DNA from: Rhodospirillaceae bacterium
GTDB lineage: Bacteria; Pseudomonadota; Alphaproteobacteria; Bin65
NCBI GenBank assembly: GCA_028819475.1
Contig: JAPPLJ010000063.1
Coordinates: 1 to 64,000, forward strand
Direction of reading: 5' to 3'
Length of the DNA: 64,000 nucleotides
Below, in pieces: positions 1 through 7,770 of this stretch; within the stretch, counting starts at the first letter, position 1, and every line of letters begins with the position of its first letter. The notes beneath the pieces were generated by a model. That model worked only from the letters and a program-made list of their open reading frames with translations, was not told the DNA's origin and did no database searches. Made by a program: the position numbers and the translations under genes.

Positions 1-2
1 GG

Positions 3-260
3 CCGGACGCCCCGCCCCACGAGGACCCGTTCGTGTCGGCGCAGGACGACCCGGAGCGGGACGATCCGGATGAGGACGGTCCTGAGCAGGCAGGGGAGCA
101 GGCAGCGGAACAGGACGGGAAGCCGGAGGCCGGCCGGCGGAGAAAGGGAAGCCGGAGGACGGGCCGGCGGAGGAAGGGAAGCCGGAGGACGGCCCCGGCG
201 GCGCGCCCGGAAAGCGGCGGCGGCGGCAAGCCGAACGGGGCGGCGCATGACATTTCATGA
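3..260 (+). CDS. C-terminal end of an unidentified protein (partial)
   Basis: An open frame runs in from the left window edge and stops at TGA 258-260, so only the last 85 residues are visible. They form a low-complexity charged tail: first Asp/Glu/Pro-rich, then Arg/Lys/Gly-rich, with the block GSRRTGRRRK made by a 30-bp DNA repeat. No domain can be recognised, and a tail like this is probably disordered. In many alphaproteobacteria secA lies near the downstream parvulin gene, but this tail lacks the zinc-binding cysteines of a SecA C-terminus, so it is not called SecA. A GTG at 33 could start a short 75-residue protein, but the frame stays open upstream of it. Confidence 0.4.
   Translation, partial: PDAPPHEDPFVSAQDDPERDDPDEDGPEQAGEQAAEQDGKPEAGRRRKGSRRTGRRRKGSRRTAPAARPESGGGGKPNGAAHDIS
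117..204 (+). repeat. Tandem repeat of about 30 bp, three copies
   Basis: Three consecutive copies of a unit beginning GGGAAGCCGGAGG (117-145, 146-175, 176-204) differ at a few positions. The first is 29 nt and the second 30 nt, so the copies are read in different phases. The repeat lies inside the charged tail coded at 3-260 and is a likely site of length variation by slippage. Confidence 0.75.
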
Positions 261-321
261 CACTCCTGCCCGTCCTTGCCCCGACCGTCCTTTCGACGGG
301 CGGGGCGCCAGCCCCTTCCCC

Positions 322-487
322 CGTCATTTCGACCGGAGCCGTCCGGAGGACGGCGGAGTGGAGAAATCTTTCCGCGCCGGCGCTCCGGCCCCGGCATCGC
401 GGGCGAAAGATTTCTCCGCTTCGCCCCGGACAAGTCCGGGGCTACGGTCGAAATGACGGTTGGGGGCGCTCGGTCGAAATGACGGTC
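322..487. repeat. Intergenic nested palindromic element
   Basis: This fills most of the 395-bp gap before the parvulin gene. The outer arms CGTCATTTCGACCG (322-335) and CGGTCGAAATGACG (445-458) are perfect inverted repeats. The inner arms GAGAAATCTTTC (361-372) and GAAAGATTTCTC (404-415) are also perfect. A further right half-copy, CGGTCGAAATGACGG, follows at 473-487. The short open frames across it are side effects of the repeat. A degenerate relative lies at 47770-47836. I see no promoter in the rest of the gap. Confidence 0.75.
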
Positions 488-655
488 GGGGGGAGTTCGG
501 TCGAAGCAACGGCAGCAAGCCGGAAAGGAGCGGCATGACAAATCATGACACTTCATGACGCTCCCGCGTCAGGGGCGTCCGGTGGGTTTCGCCTATCGCA
601 GCGCGGGGATCGGTGATACCACCCGCATAACGCGCGATACCGGAGATTCCCCGCA

Positions 656-1558
656 ATGTTCCCCGCCATTCCCCTGCGCGCCGCCGCTGCGGCGCTGGCA
701 CTGGCTTTGCCGCTTGCCGTGCAATCCGGTGCGCCTGTGCAGGCACAGTCGTCGACGCCGGCCAAGGACCCGGTCGTCGCCACCGTCAACGGCGAAAAGG
801 TGATGCTGTCCGATCTGCGGGCGCTCCATGCCGACCTGCCGGAGCAGATCCGGAAGATCCCCCTGGATCAAATCTACCAGCCGCTGCTCGAGCAGGTCGT
901 CCAGATCAAGCTTCTGGCCGCGAAGGCGCGGGCCGACGGGCTGGACAAGTCCCCGCCCATCGAACGCAGGCTGCGCGCCCTGGCCGACCGGGTGCTGCAG
1001 CAGGCCTACCTGGAGGACCATATCGACAAGGCCGTCACCGAGGACCATCTCGCCAGGGCCTACAAGGAATTCGCCGCCGGCCATCGCGGCGAGGAAGAAG
1101 CGAAGGCCCGGCATATTCTGGTCAAGACCAAGAAGGAGGCGATGGCGGTCATCGAGGCCCTGGAGAAAGGCGGCAAGTTTGCAGAACTCGCCCGGACGAC
1201 ATCGATCGGCCCGTCGAAGGCCGGCGGCGGCGATCTCGGCTGGTTCGCCAGGGGCCAGATGGTCAAGCCGTTCGCCGACGCCGCGTTCGCCTTGAAGAAA
1301 GGCGCGTATACCGGCGTTCCGGTGAAGACCCAGTTCGGCTGGCACGTCATCCTGCTCGAAGACCGCCGCCGCAAGCCGCCGCCGCCGTTCGAGGCGAAGC
1401 GGGCCGAGCTCAAGGCGGAACTGGGCCGGAAGCTGGCGGTTGCGGAGATCGAACGGCTGCAAAAATCGGCCAGCGTCGTCCGATTCGGCCCGGACGGAAA
1501 GCCGCTTGACGATGCGGCGCCGGCCCGGAAAGAAGACGGGCAAGAAAAGAAACAGTAG
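656..1558 (+). CDS. Parvulin-type peptidyl-prolyl cis-trans isomerase (PpiC/SurA-like)
   Basis: A 300-residue periplasmic foldase that catalyses prolyl isomerisation in exported proteins. The first ~30 residues form a signal peptide (Ala/Leu-rich core, cleavage near PVQAQS). A SurA-like helical N-domain (about 40-145) follows, then a rotamase domain (about 150-245) with the family signatures ARHILVK, GGDLGWF, MVKPFADAAF and QFGWHVI. The C-terminus is a charged tail. It lies 100 bp upstream of argJ on the same strand, an arrangement common in Alphaproteobacteria and probably one transcription unit. SurA-family proteins are usually longer with two parvulin domains; here there is one. Confidence 0.92.
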   Translation: MFPAIPLRAAAAALALALPLAVQSGAPVQAQSSTPAKDPVVATVNGEKVMLSDLRALHADLPEQIRKIPLDQIYQPLLEQVVQIKLLAAKARADGLDKSPPIERRLRALADRVLQQAYLEDHIDKAVTEDHLARAYKEFAAGHRGEEEAKARHILVKTKKEAMAVIEALEKGGKFAELARTTSIGPSKAGGGDLGWFARGQMVKPFADAAFALKKGAYTGVPVKTQFGWHVILLEDRRRKPPPPFEAKRAELKAELGRKLAVAEIERLQKSASVVRFGPDGKPLDDAAPARKEDGQEKKQ

Positions 1559-1658
1559 GACTGGATCGGTGTAGACCGTCTCCGCGCCGTCCGGCGCTGC
1601 CGCGTTCGCCTGCGGCCGGGCCGGGAAACGCAACCGGAGACGGGCCGCAAATCGCAAT

Positions 1659-2885
1659 ATGGCTCTTGAAAAATCGCCGCTCGCGCCGGAGCGGTTTCCG
1701 GACCTGCCGGCGGTCGGCGGCGTGCAGATCGCCGGCCGCGCCTGCGGCCTGAAACGCAGCGGCGCCAAGGATCTGATGCTCGCCGAGTTGGCGCCGGGCA
1801 CAACCGTTGCCGGGGTCTTCACCCGCTCGCAATGTCAGTCGGCGCCGGTCGACTGGTGTCGGGCCGCGCTGCCGGGCGGCCGGGCCCGGGCGATCGTGTG
1901 CAATTCCGGCAATGCCAACGCCTTTACCGGCAAGGCGGGCGATACAACGGCGGAACGGACCGCCGAGGCCGCCGCCGCCCTGTTCGGCTGCGCCGAGCGC
2001 GAGGTGTTCCTGGCCTCGACCGGGGTGATCGGCGTTCCGGTCGGGCCGGACCATATCGGCGATTGCCTGCCCGGACTGGCGCGCCATCTGAGCGCCGGCG
2101 CCTGGCGGGACGCGGCCGAAGCGATCATGACGACCGACACCTTCCCCAAGGGCGCCGGCGCGCAGACTTCGATCGGCGGCACGCCGGTCAGCATCGCCGG
2201 CTTCGCCAAGGGCAGCGGCATGATCGCGCCGGACATGGCGACCATGCTGGGCTTCGTCTTCACCGACGCCGACATCCCGGCGCCGCTGCTCCAGAAACTG
2301 CTGGCGCGGTCGAACGACCGGTCGTTCAACGCGATCACGGTCGACGGCGACACCTCGACCTCGGATACCGTGCTGCTGTGCGCCACCGGCGCCGCCGGCA
2401 ACGCGCCGCCCGCGGACCTCCGGGCCGTCCGGGATTTCGAGCGCGCGCTGGATTCGGTCATGATCGACCTTGCCCAGCAGATCGTGCGCGACGGCGAGGG
2501 GGCGAGCAAGTTCGTGACCGTGAATGTGAGCGGCGCGGCCTCCGCCCGGGCGGCGCGGCGCATCGGTCTGACCATCGCCAACTCGCCCCTGGTCAAGACG
2601 GCGATCGCCGGCGAGGACGCCAACTGGGGCCGGATCGTCATGGCGGTCGGCAAGGCCGGCGAGAAAGCGGATCGCGACCGCCTGTCGATCGCCATCGGCG
2701 GCGTTACCATCACGGAAAACGGCCAGCTCGCGCCCGGCTACGACGAGACGCCGGTCGCCCGGCATATGAAAGGGGCGGAGATCGATATCGACGTCGATAT
2801 CGGCATCGGGCGCGGCAGGGCGACCGTGTGGACCTGCGACCTGACCCACGGCTACATCAGCATCAATGCCGACTACCGAAGCTAG
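1659..2885 (+). CDS. argJ: Bifunctional glutamate N-acetyltransferase / ornithine acetyltransferase
   Basis: ArgJ (408 residues) transfers the acetyl group from N-acetylornithine to glutamate, recycling acetyl in arginine synthesis. The bifunctional form can also acetylate glutamate from acetyl-CoA. The precursor cleaves itself into alpha and beta chains before the Thr of the ATML motif, here Thr195 in MATMLGFVF; that Thr becomes the N-terminal nucleophile. Other hallmarks are CNSGNANAFTG, the STGVIG segment and EDANWGRI. Length and motifs are complete. The stop overlaps the start of mutT by 20 bp, implying translational coupling. Confidence 0.96.
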   Translation: MALEKSPLAPERFPDLPAVGGVQIAGRACGLKRSGAKDLMLAELAPGTTVAGVFTRSQCQSAPVDWCRAALPGGRARAIVCNSGNANAFTGKAGDTTAERTAEAAAALFGCAEREVFLASTGVIGVPVGPDHIGDCLPGLARHLSAGAWRDAAEAIMTTDTFPKGAGAQTSIGGTPVSIAGFAKGSGMIAPDMATMLGFVFTDADIPAPLLQKLLARSNDRSFNAITVDGDTSTSDTVLLCATGAAGNAPPADLRAVRDFERALDSVMIDLAQQIVRDGEGASKFVTVNVSGAASARAARRIGLTIANSPLVKTAIAGEDANWGRIVMAVGKAGEKADRDRLSIAIGGVTITENGQLAPGYDETPVARHMKGAEIDIDVDIGIGRGRATVWTCDLTHGYISINADYRS

Positions 2886-3354
2886 GGCCGCCGCGTTTCC
2901 CGTACCGGCCGGCTGCGATCCCGGCGAAAGCACGGCGCCGGCGGAAGCGCCGGGCCGCCCGGTCGTGTTCGTTGCGGCCATCGCCCTGGTCGACATCGAC
3001 AACCGGGTCCTGATCGCGCAGCGGCCGGCGGGCAAGGACATGGCCGGCCTGTGGGAGTTTCCGGGCGGCAAGGTCGAGCCCGGCGAAACGCCGGAAGCGG
3101 CCCTGATCCGCGAGGTGCGCGAAGAGCTGGGCATCGATACTTCGGAAAGCTGCCTTGCGCCGTTCAGTTTCGCCTCCCACGCCTATGCGGATTTCCACCT
3201 GCTCATGCCGCTCTACATCTGCCGGAAATGGCTGGGCGAGCCGGCGCCGCGCGAGCACGGGGCGATAAAATGGGTCCGGCCGATGCGCCTCGGCGACTAT
3301 CCCATGCCACCGGCCGACGCGCCGCTGGTCGCCATGCTGCGGGATTTTCTCTAG
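2866..3354 (+). CDS. mutT: NUDIX hydrolase, MutT-type 8-oxo-dGTP pyrophosphatase
   Basis: MutT removes oxidised guanine nucleotides (8-oxo-dGTP to 8-oxo-dGMP) from the pool. The NUDIX box is intact at residues 68-90 (G-x5-E-x7-REVREELGI), preceded by the LWEFPGGK entry typical of MutT. The ATG at 2866 overlaps argJ and gives a 162-residue protein with a ~34-residue Pro/Ala-rich N-terminal extension not usual in the family. A GTG at 2965 would give the usual ~130-residue form, so the start is uncertain. Placement after argJ is common in Alphaproteobacteria. Confidence 0.9.
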   Translation: MPTTEARAAAFPVPAGCDPGESTAPAEAPGRPVVFVAAIALVDIDNRVLIAQRPAGKDMAGLWEFPGGKVEPGETPEAALIREVREELGIDTSESCLAPFSFASHAYADFHLLMPLYICRKWLGEPAPREHGAIKWVRPMRLGDYPMPPADAPLVAMLRDFL

Positions 3355-3387
3355 CCTTCGCGCAGGGCATCCCCGACGGAGTCGAAG

Positions 3388-4188
3388 ATGCAGGTCAGCC
3401 TCCTGGGCACCGGATTGCCGTTCCCCAACCCGAAGCGGTGCGGGCCGGGCTACGCGGTGCGGGCCGGCGCGCGCAACTTCGTCGTCGATTGCGGCTCCGG
3501 CATCGTCCACCGGATGGTCGAGCTGGGCCTGATGCCCAACGAGGTCGACCATCTGTTCATCACCCATCTCCATTCGGACCACTTCATCGACCTGGGCCAT
3601 TTCATCGTCACCCGCTGGATGATGAGCGACGACCGGCCCTGGCACATCTACGGGCCCGAAGGCACCCGGACGATGGTCGGACAGTTGCTGGAACTCCTGC
3701 GCCCGGATCTCGAACTGCGGATGCGGATCCGGAAGGTGCCCCGGGAAATGCCCGACATCCGGGTCCGCGAACTGACCGAAGGCCCGGCGCTGGACGTAGA
3801 CGGGGTCGCGGTCACTGCGTTCGACGTCGCCCACTATCCGCTCGAACAGGCGTTCGGCTACCGCTTCGAAACGCGGGACCGGCGGATCGTGCTCTCGGGC
3901 GACACCAGCCCGTGCGAAAACCTGATCCGGCACGCGCACCGGGCGGATATCCTGATCCACGAGTGCGTGCAGTACGACAAATGGATCTCGCCGCAGATCG
4001 ACCACAGCCACACGCCATTGGCGCATACGTCGCCGGAGCGGCTCGGCCTCGTCGCGCGGGACGCCGCGCCGGGATTGCTGGTCACGACCCACATGCTGCC
4101 GGAGTCCGAACCGCACGAACTGAGGGAGATCATCCGCCGCGACTATGCCGGGCCGCTGGCCATCGGCGAGGATCTGATGACGTTGTAG
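3388..4188 (+). CDS. Metallo-beta-lactamase-fold hydrolase (RNase Z-like group)
   Basis: A 266-residue cytoplasmic hydrolase with the zinc-binding HxHxDH motif at residues 60-65 (ITHLHSDHF), an N-terminal LLGTG strand and a later LSGDTSPCENL segment that supplies the Asp ligand. The combination LGTG...DCGSG...HLHSDH is shared by RNase Z, arylsulfatase-like and related hydrolases. The substrate cannot be read from sequence. It starts 33 bp after mutT on the same strand, so it may be co-transcribed, with no obvious functional link. Confidence 0.8.
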   Translation: MQVSLLGTGLPFPNPKRCGPGYAVRAGARNFVVDCGSGIVHRMVELGLMPNEVDHLFITHLHSDHFIDLGHFIVTRWMMSDDRPWHIYGPEGTRTMVGQLLELLRPDLELRMRIRKVPREMPDIRVRELTEGPALDVDGVAVTAFDVAHYPLEQAFGYRFETRDRRIVLSGDTSPCENLIRHAHRADILIHECVQYDKWISPQIDHSHTPLAHTSPERLGLVARDAAPGLLVTTHMLPESEPHELREIIRRDYAGPLAIGEDLMTL

Positions 4189-4273
4189 CTGCGGCGGCGG
4201 GCGCCGGGCTATCCTGTTCCCGGCGACCGCGGCGGCAGACAGGGCAGGGGCGTGCGATGGACTTGGGTTCGGC

Positions 4274-6127
4274 ATGATCGAGGGCGAAATCGGGCCGGTC
4301 CTGGCCTTCGGCGCGATCGTCGTGGCGCTGATCCTCTATGCCGCCCCCAGGGTGTCGATGGAGCTGGCGTCGCTGACCGTCATCTGCCTGCTCCTCCTGG
4401 CGTTCCACATTTTCCCGGAAGCCGGCGCCGGCGGCCGCAACGCGCTGGGCCCGGCCGAATTGCTGGCCGGTTTCGCGAACCCGGCCCTGATCGCCCTTCT
4501 GGGACTCATCATCATCGGGCAGGGCCTGGCGCAGACCGGCGCGCTCGACCACGGCGCACGGGCGCTGCTCGGCGCCGCCGGCGGGCGCTCCGAAGTCGCG
4601 CTGTGCCTGTCCCTGCTGGCCGTGCTGCTGGTCAGCGGCGTGCTCAACAACGTGCCCGTCGTCGTCATCTTCATCCCGATCCTCCAGGCCTTCGCCAACC
4701 GCGGCGGCACGGCGCCCAGCCGCTCCCTGATGATCCTGAGCTTCGCGTCGATCCTCGGCGGGATGACGACCCTGATCGGATCGAGCACCAACCTGCTGGT
4801 TTCCGGCCTGCTGACCGATCTCGGCCAGCCCGGCTTCGGCTTCTTCGATTTCACCGTGCCGGGTCTCGCCGTGGCCCTGCCCGGCCTGCTCTTCGCGCTG
4901 CTGGTCGTCCGGCGCCTGCTGCCGGACCGCAGCGTCGGCGACGACGCGGCCCCGGCGACCGGCCGCCAGTTCCTCGCCCAGATCGACGTGGTCCGGGACC
5001 GGCCGCTGGCCGGGCTCCGGCCGGCCGGCGGCTTCTTTCCGCAAATTGCCGATGTCACCGTCCACGCCATCCAGCGCGGCGATGCGAGCCTGCTGCCGCC
5101 TTTCGAAGAGGATGCAGCACTGCAGCCCGGCGACATCCTGATCGTGAGCGCCACGCGGGCGGCCCTGACGAAGGCCGTGCGCGGCCAGATGGATCTGCTG
5201 CATCCGTCCCTCGGCGACGCCTGGGCGGCACGCGAGGATGAGACCCACGGCAAGCCGCCCTGGCTGCGCGGCCGGCAATTGCTCGGCGAGGTCCTGGTCA
5301 CGCCGGGATCGGAGCTGATCGGCCGGACGCTGGAGCAGATCGGATTCCGCTATCGCTACAACTGCGTCGTCGTCGGCGTGCAGCGCCGGGCCGCACGCAT
5401 GCACCGGCCGATCACCGACCTGCCGCTTGCCGCCGGCGACGTGTTGCTGGTGCAGGGCACCACCGAGGCGAAGGCGGCGCTGCGCGGCAGGCCCGGCATC
5501 CTGCCGATCGAATGGTCGGCGAGCGAGGTGCCGTCGGCGCCCGAAGCCTGGCGCGCGCTGGCGATTTTCGGCACCGTGGTCGGGCTCGCGGCGCTGGATA
5601 TCCTGCCGATCGAGATCGGCGCGCTGGCCGGCGCTGCCGCGATGCTGGCGACGGGGGTCATGACCCTGCGCCAGGCGGCGCGCGCCATCGGGGCCGATCT
5701 GGTGCTGGTGATCGCCGCCGCCCTGGCGCTGGGCAAGGCGCTGCAGGCGACCGGCGGCGCGGAGATCCTGTCCGACCTGCTGGCCGACGCCCTGGCGGGA
5801 TCGCCGGTGCCGGTCGTGCTGTCCGCCTTCTTCCTGCTGGTCGCGGTTCTGGCCAACCTGGTCGGCACCAAGGCGGTAGCGGTCCTGTTCACACCGATCG
5901 CGGTCTCGCTGGCGCTCGGGCTGGGCGCGCCGGTGGAGCCGTTCGCGGTGGCCGTGGTCTTCGGCGCCAACTGCGCGTTCGCAACGCCGATGGGCTATCA
6001 GACCAACCTGCTGGTGATGGGCCCGGCAGGCTACCGCTTCCAGGACTTCGTGCGCGCCGGTCTGCCGATGCTGCTCTTCGTGTGGGCGACGGTGAGCGTT
6101 GTCCTTCCGCTGTATTACGGCCTGTAG
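4274..6127 (+). CDS. SLC13-type permease with two TrkA-C (RCK_C) domains
   Basis: A 617-residue inner-membrane transporter. The first ~220 residues hold hydrophobic segments of the ArsB/NhaD/SLC13 type (for example NNVPVVVIFIPILQAFANRGG and GSSTNLLVSG, the duplicated Asn-rich transport motif). The middle (about 230-400) contains two soluble TrkA-C modules, seen in VRDRPLAGLRP and VTPGSELIGRTLEQI. The C-terminal half repeats the membrane unit (NLVGTKAVAVLFTPIA). Family members carry sulfate, dicarboxylates or other anions; the substrate here is unknown. It starts 85 bp after the hydrolase. The in-frame ATG at 4274 gives the complete first helix. Confidence 0.85.
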   Translation: MIEGEIGPVLAFGAIVVALILYAAPRVSMELASLTVICLLLLAFHIFPEAGAGGRNALGPAELLAGFANPALIALLGLIIIGQGLAQTGALDHGARALLGAAGGRSEVALCLSLLAVLLVSGVLNNVPVVVIFIPILQAFANRGGTAPSRSLMILSFASILGGMTTLIGSSTNLLVSGLLTDLGQPGFGFFDFTVPGLAVALPGLLFALLVVRRLLPDRSVGDDAAPATGRQFLAQIDVVRDRPLAGLRPAGGFFPQIADVTVHAIQRGDASLLPPFEEDAALQPGDILIVSATRAALTKAVRGQMDLLHPSLGDAWAAREDETHGKPPWLRGRQLLGEVLVTPGSELIGRTLEQIGFRYRYNCVVVGVQRRAARMHRPITDLPLAAGDVLLVQGTTEAKAALRGRPGILPIEWSASEVPSAPEAWRALAIFGTVVGLAALDILPIEIGALAGAAAMLATGVMTLRQAARAIGADLVLVIAAALALGKALQATGGAEILSDLLADALAGSPVPVVLSAFFLLVAVLANLVGTKAVAVLFTPIAVSLALGLGAPVEPFAVAVVFGANCAFATPMGYQTNLLVMGPAGYRFQDFVRAGLPMLLFVWATVSVVLPLYYGL

Positions 6128-6170
6128 CGGCCAGTAGCGGCCAGTAGCGGCCAGTAGCGGGCAGTAACGG
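6121..6170 (+). repeat. Tandem 10-bp repeat spanning a stop codon
   Basis: Five 10-bp units of CCAGTAGCGG type: three exact (6131-6160) flanked by one imperfect copy on each side. The TAG stop of the upstream transporter lies in the first unit, and every unit carries a TAG or TAA in that frame, so slippage would not extend the protein. Confidence 0.8.
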
Positions 6171-6316
6171 ACGGCACCGGGCGCGGGCGTGGAAGCGTTT
6201 CCGGGTTGCGTCGGGAGATGCCGGGCCGGCCATGGCTGCACCGAAAAGGCCGCGCCGGGATTCCCAATGTCTCAAGATCGCCGCTCATGTTCCTGAAATA
6301 GCGCTGTAAACCAGTT

Positions 6317-6344
6317 TTGGATTTTTCAAGAATTGGTGTAGAAT
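6317..6344 (+). promoter_or_regulatory. Sigma-70-like promoter for the lytic transglycosylase pair
   Basis: TTGGAT (6317-6322), a 16-nt spacer and TAGAAT (6339-6344) lie in a visibly AT-rich patch, unusual for this window. They are 44 bp upstream of the ATG at 6388 in a 260-bp gap that otherwise holds only the 10-bp repeat. Confidence 0.45.
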
Positions 6345-6387
6345 AACGAAATGAAACTCCTATTTCCGGTGTCGGAGGGCAATCCGG

Positions 6388-7692
6388 ATGGGAAAGGTGT
6401 TGAGACAAGTCGGCGCTTTCGCAGCTATCGCGGCAGTATTCACGGTCGCGAATGCTGCCTTAACGCTTGCCGGCACGCCGGAGGTTCTGGCCCGGGCTAC
6501 GGCTGCGGATCGGCCCGCTCCGGGACCGAATCCCCCCAAGGGGCCGGCTTCCCGTCCGTCATTCGCCGCATGGATCGCCGGGCTCAAGACCGAAGCGCGT
6601 ACCAGACGGATCGGCGAAGCCACGCTGACCGCAGCGCTCGACGGACTGCGCCTGAACCGGCGGGCCCTGGAACTGGAGGCGCGCCAGCCGGAATTCGTTA
6701 CGCCGGTCGGCGCCTATGTCGCCGCGCTGACCGGCAAAAAGGCGCTGGCCGCCGGCCGGGAAAAACGCCGGCAGCACGCCGCCCTGCTTGCCAGGATCGA
6801 AGCGGCTTACGGCGTACCCGCGCGTTATCTTCTGGCGATCTGGCGGCTGGAATCCGACTATGGGGCGAATTTCGGCGCCTTCCCGGTGATCGAGACCCTG
6901 GCGACGCTGGCCTATGCCGGCACGCCGAAGCGCCGGCGCTTCTGGCGCCGGCAGTTGTTCGGCGCGTTGCAAATCGTCGACCGCGGCCACGCGCCGCTCG
7001 ACCGGCTGGTCGGCTCGTGGGCCGGCGCGATGGGCCATACCCAGTTTATTCCGACCACGTTTCTCGACCATGCGGTCGATTTCGACGGCGACGGGCGGCG
7101 CGACCTGTGGCGCAGTCTGCCGGACGTTTTCGCCTCGACGGCCAGCTATCTGAGGAAATCCGGCTGGCAGCCGGGCCTGCCGTTCGGCTGGGAAGCGAAG
7201 CTGCCGGAGGGGTTCGACCTCGGCCGGGCCCATATCGGGGAGAGCCGGACCGTCGCCGAATGGCGCGCCCTGGGCGTCCGGCGCGCCGACGGCCGGCCGA
7301 TCCCGGAGATCGACCGGCCGGCCAGCCTGATCGTGCCGGCCGGCTGGAGCGGACCGGTCTTTCTCGTTACGCAGAATTACCGCGCCATCCTTCGCTACAA
7401 CAATGCAGCGGCCTATGCGCTGACGGTAGGCCTGTTTGCCGAACGGCTGGAAGGGCAGGGCAGGCTGGTCGCCCGCTGGCCCGCAGCGGACCGCCTGTTG
7501 TCGCGCTCCGAAAAGGCGGAGTTGCAACGAAAGCTGATGGCGCTCGGCTACGATCCGGGCCCGGTCGACGGAAAGGTCGGCCCGGAAACCAGGAAGGCGA
7601 TACGGGCCTTCCAGAAAAGCGCCGGCAAACCGGCCGACGGTTACGCCAACCATGCATTGCTGGAAGCGGTCCGCGAGGCCGCTCACCGGTAA
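6388..7692 (+). CDS. Lytic murein transglycosylase, MltB family (soluble periplasmic form)
   Basis: A 434-residue enzyme cleaving the glycan strand of peptidoglycan to leave 1,6-anhydromuramic acid. An N-terminal signal segment (about 1-35) is followed by the SLT_2 catalytic domain (about 58-350) with the putative catalytic Glu155 in AIWRLESDYGA. Family landmarks GAMGHTQFIPTTF and the calcium-loop-like DFDGDGRRDLW are present. A C-terminal peptidoglycan-binding domain (about 370-430) carries the LGYDPGPVDGKVGPET signature. There is no lipobox, unlike the paralogue 78 bp downstream, with which it is probably co-transcribed. Confidence 0.9.
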   Translation: MGKVLRQVGAFAAIAAVFTVANAALTLAGTPEVLARATAADRPAPGPNPPKGPASRPSFAAWIAGLKTEARTRRIGEATLTAALDGLRLNRRALELEARQPEFVTPVGAYVAALTGKKALAAGREKRRQHAALLARIEAAYGVPARYLLAIWRLESDYGANFGAFPVIETLATLAYAGTPKRRRFWRRQLFGALQIVDRGHAPLDRLVGSWAGAMGHTQFIPTTFLDHAVDFDGDGRRDLWRSLPDVFASTASYLRKSGWQPGLPFGWEAKLPEGFDLGRAHIGESRTVAEWRALGVRRADGRPIPEIDRPASLIVPAGWSGPVFLVTQNYRAILRYNNAAAYALTVGLFAERLEGQGRLVARWPAADRLLSRSEKAELQRKLMALGYDPGPVDGKVGPETRKAIRAFQKSAGKPADGYANHALLEAVREAAHR

Positions 7693-7770
7693 GCGGCGGG
7701 GTGAAGAGAGAGCAGACGGTCGATCCGCGGCGCCGGGCGCCGGCGGATCGCTGACAGAGGGTAGGTCGAG

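Noticed and set aside
4130-6241. A 703-codon minus-strand frame opposite the SLC13-type gene
   Set aside because: Composition is typical of an antisense shadow (Gln/Arg/His-rich), and the plus gene has clear transmembrane and TrkA-C features.
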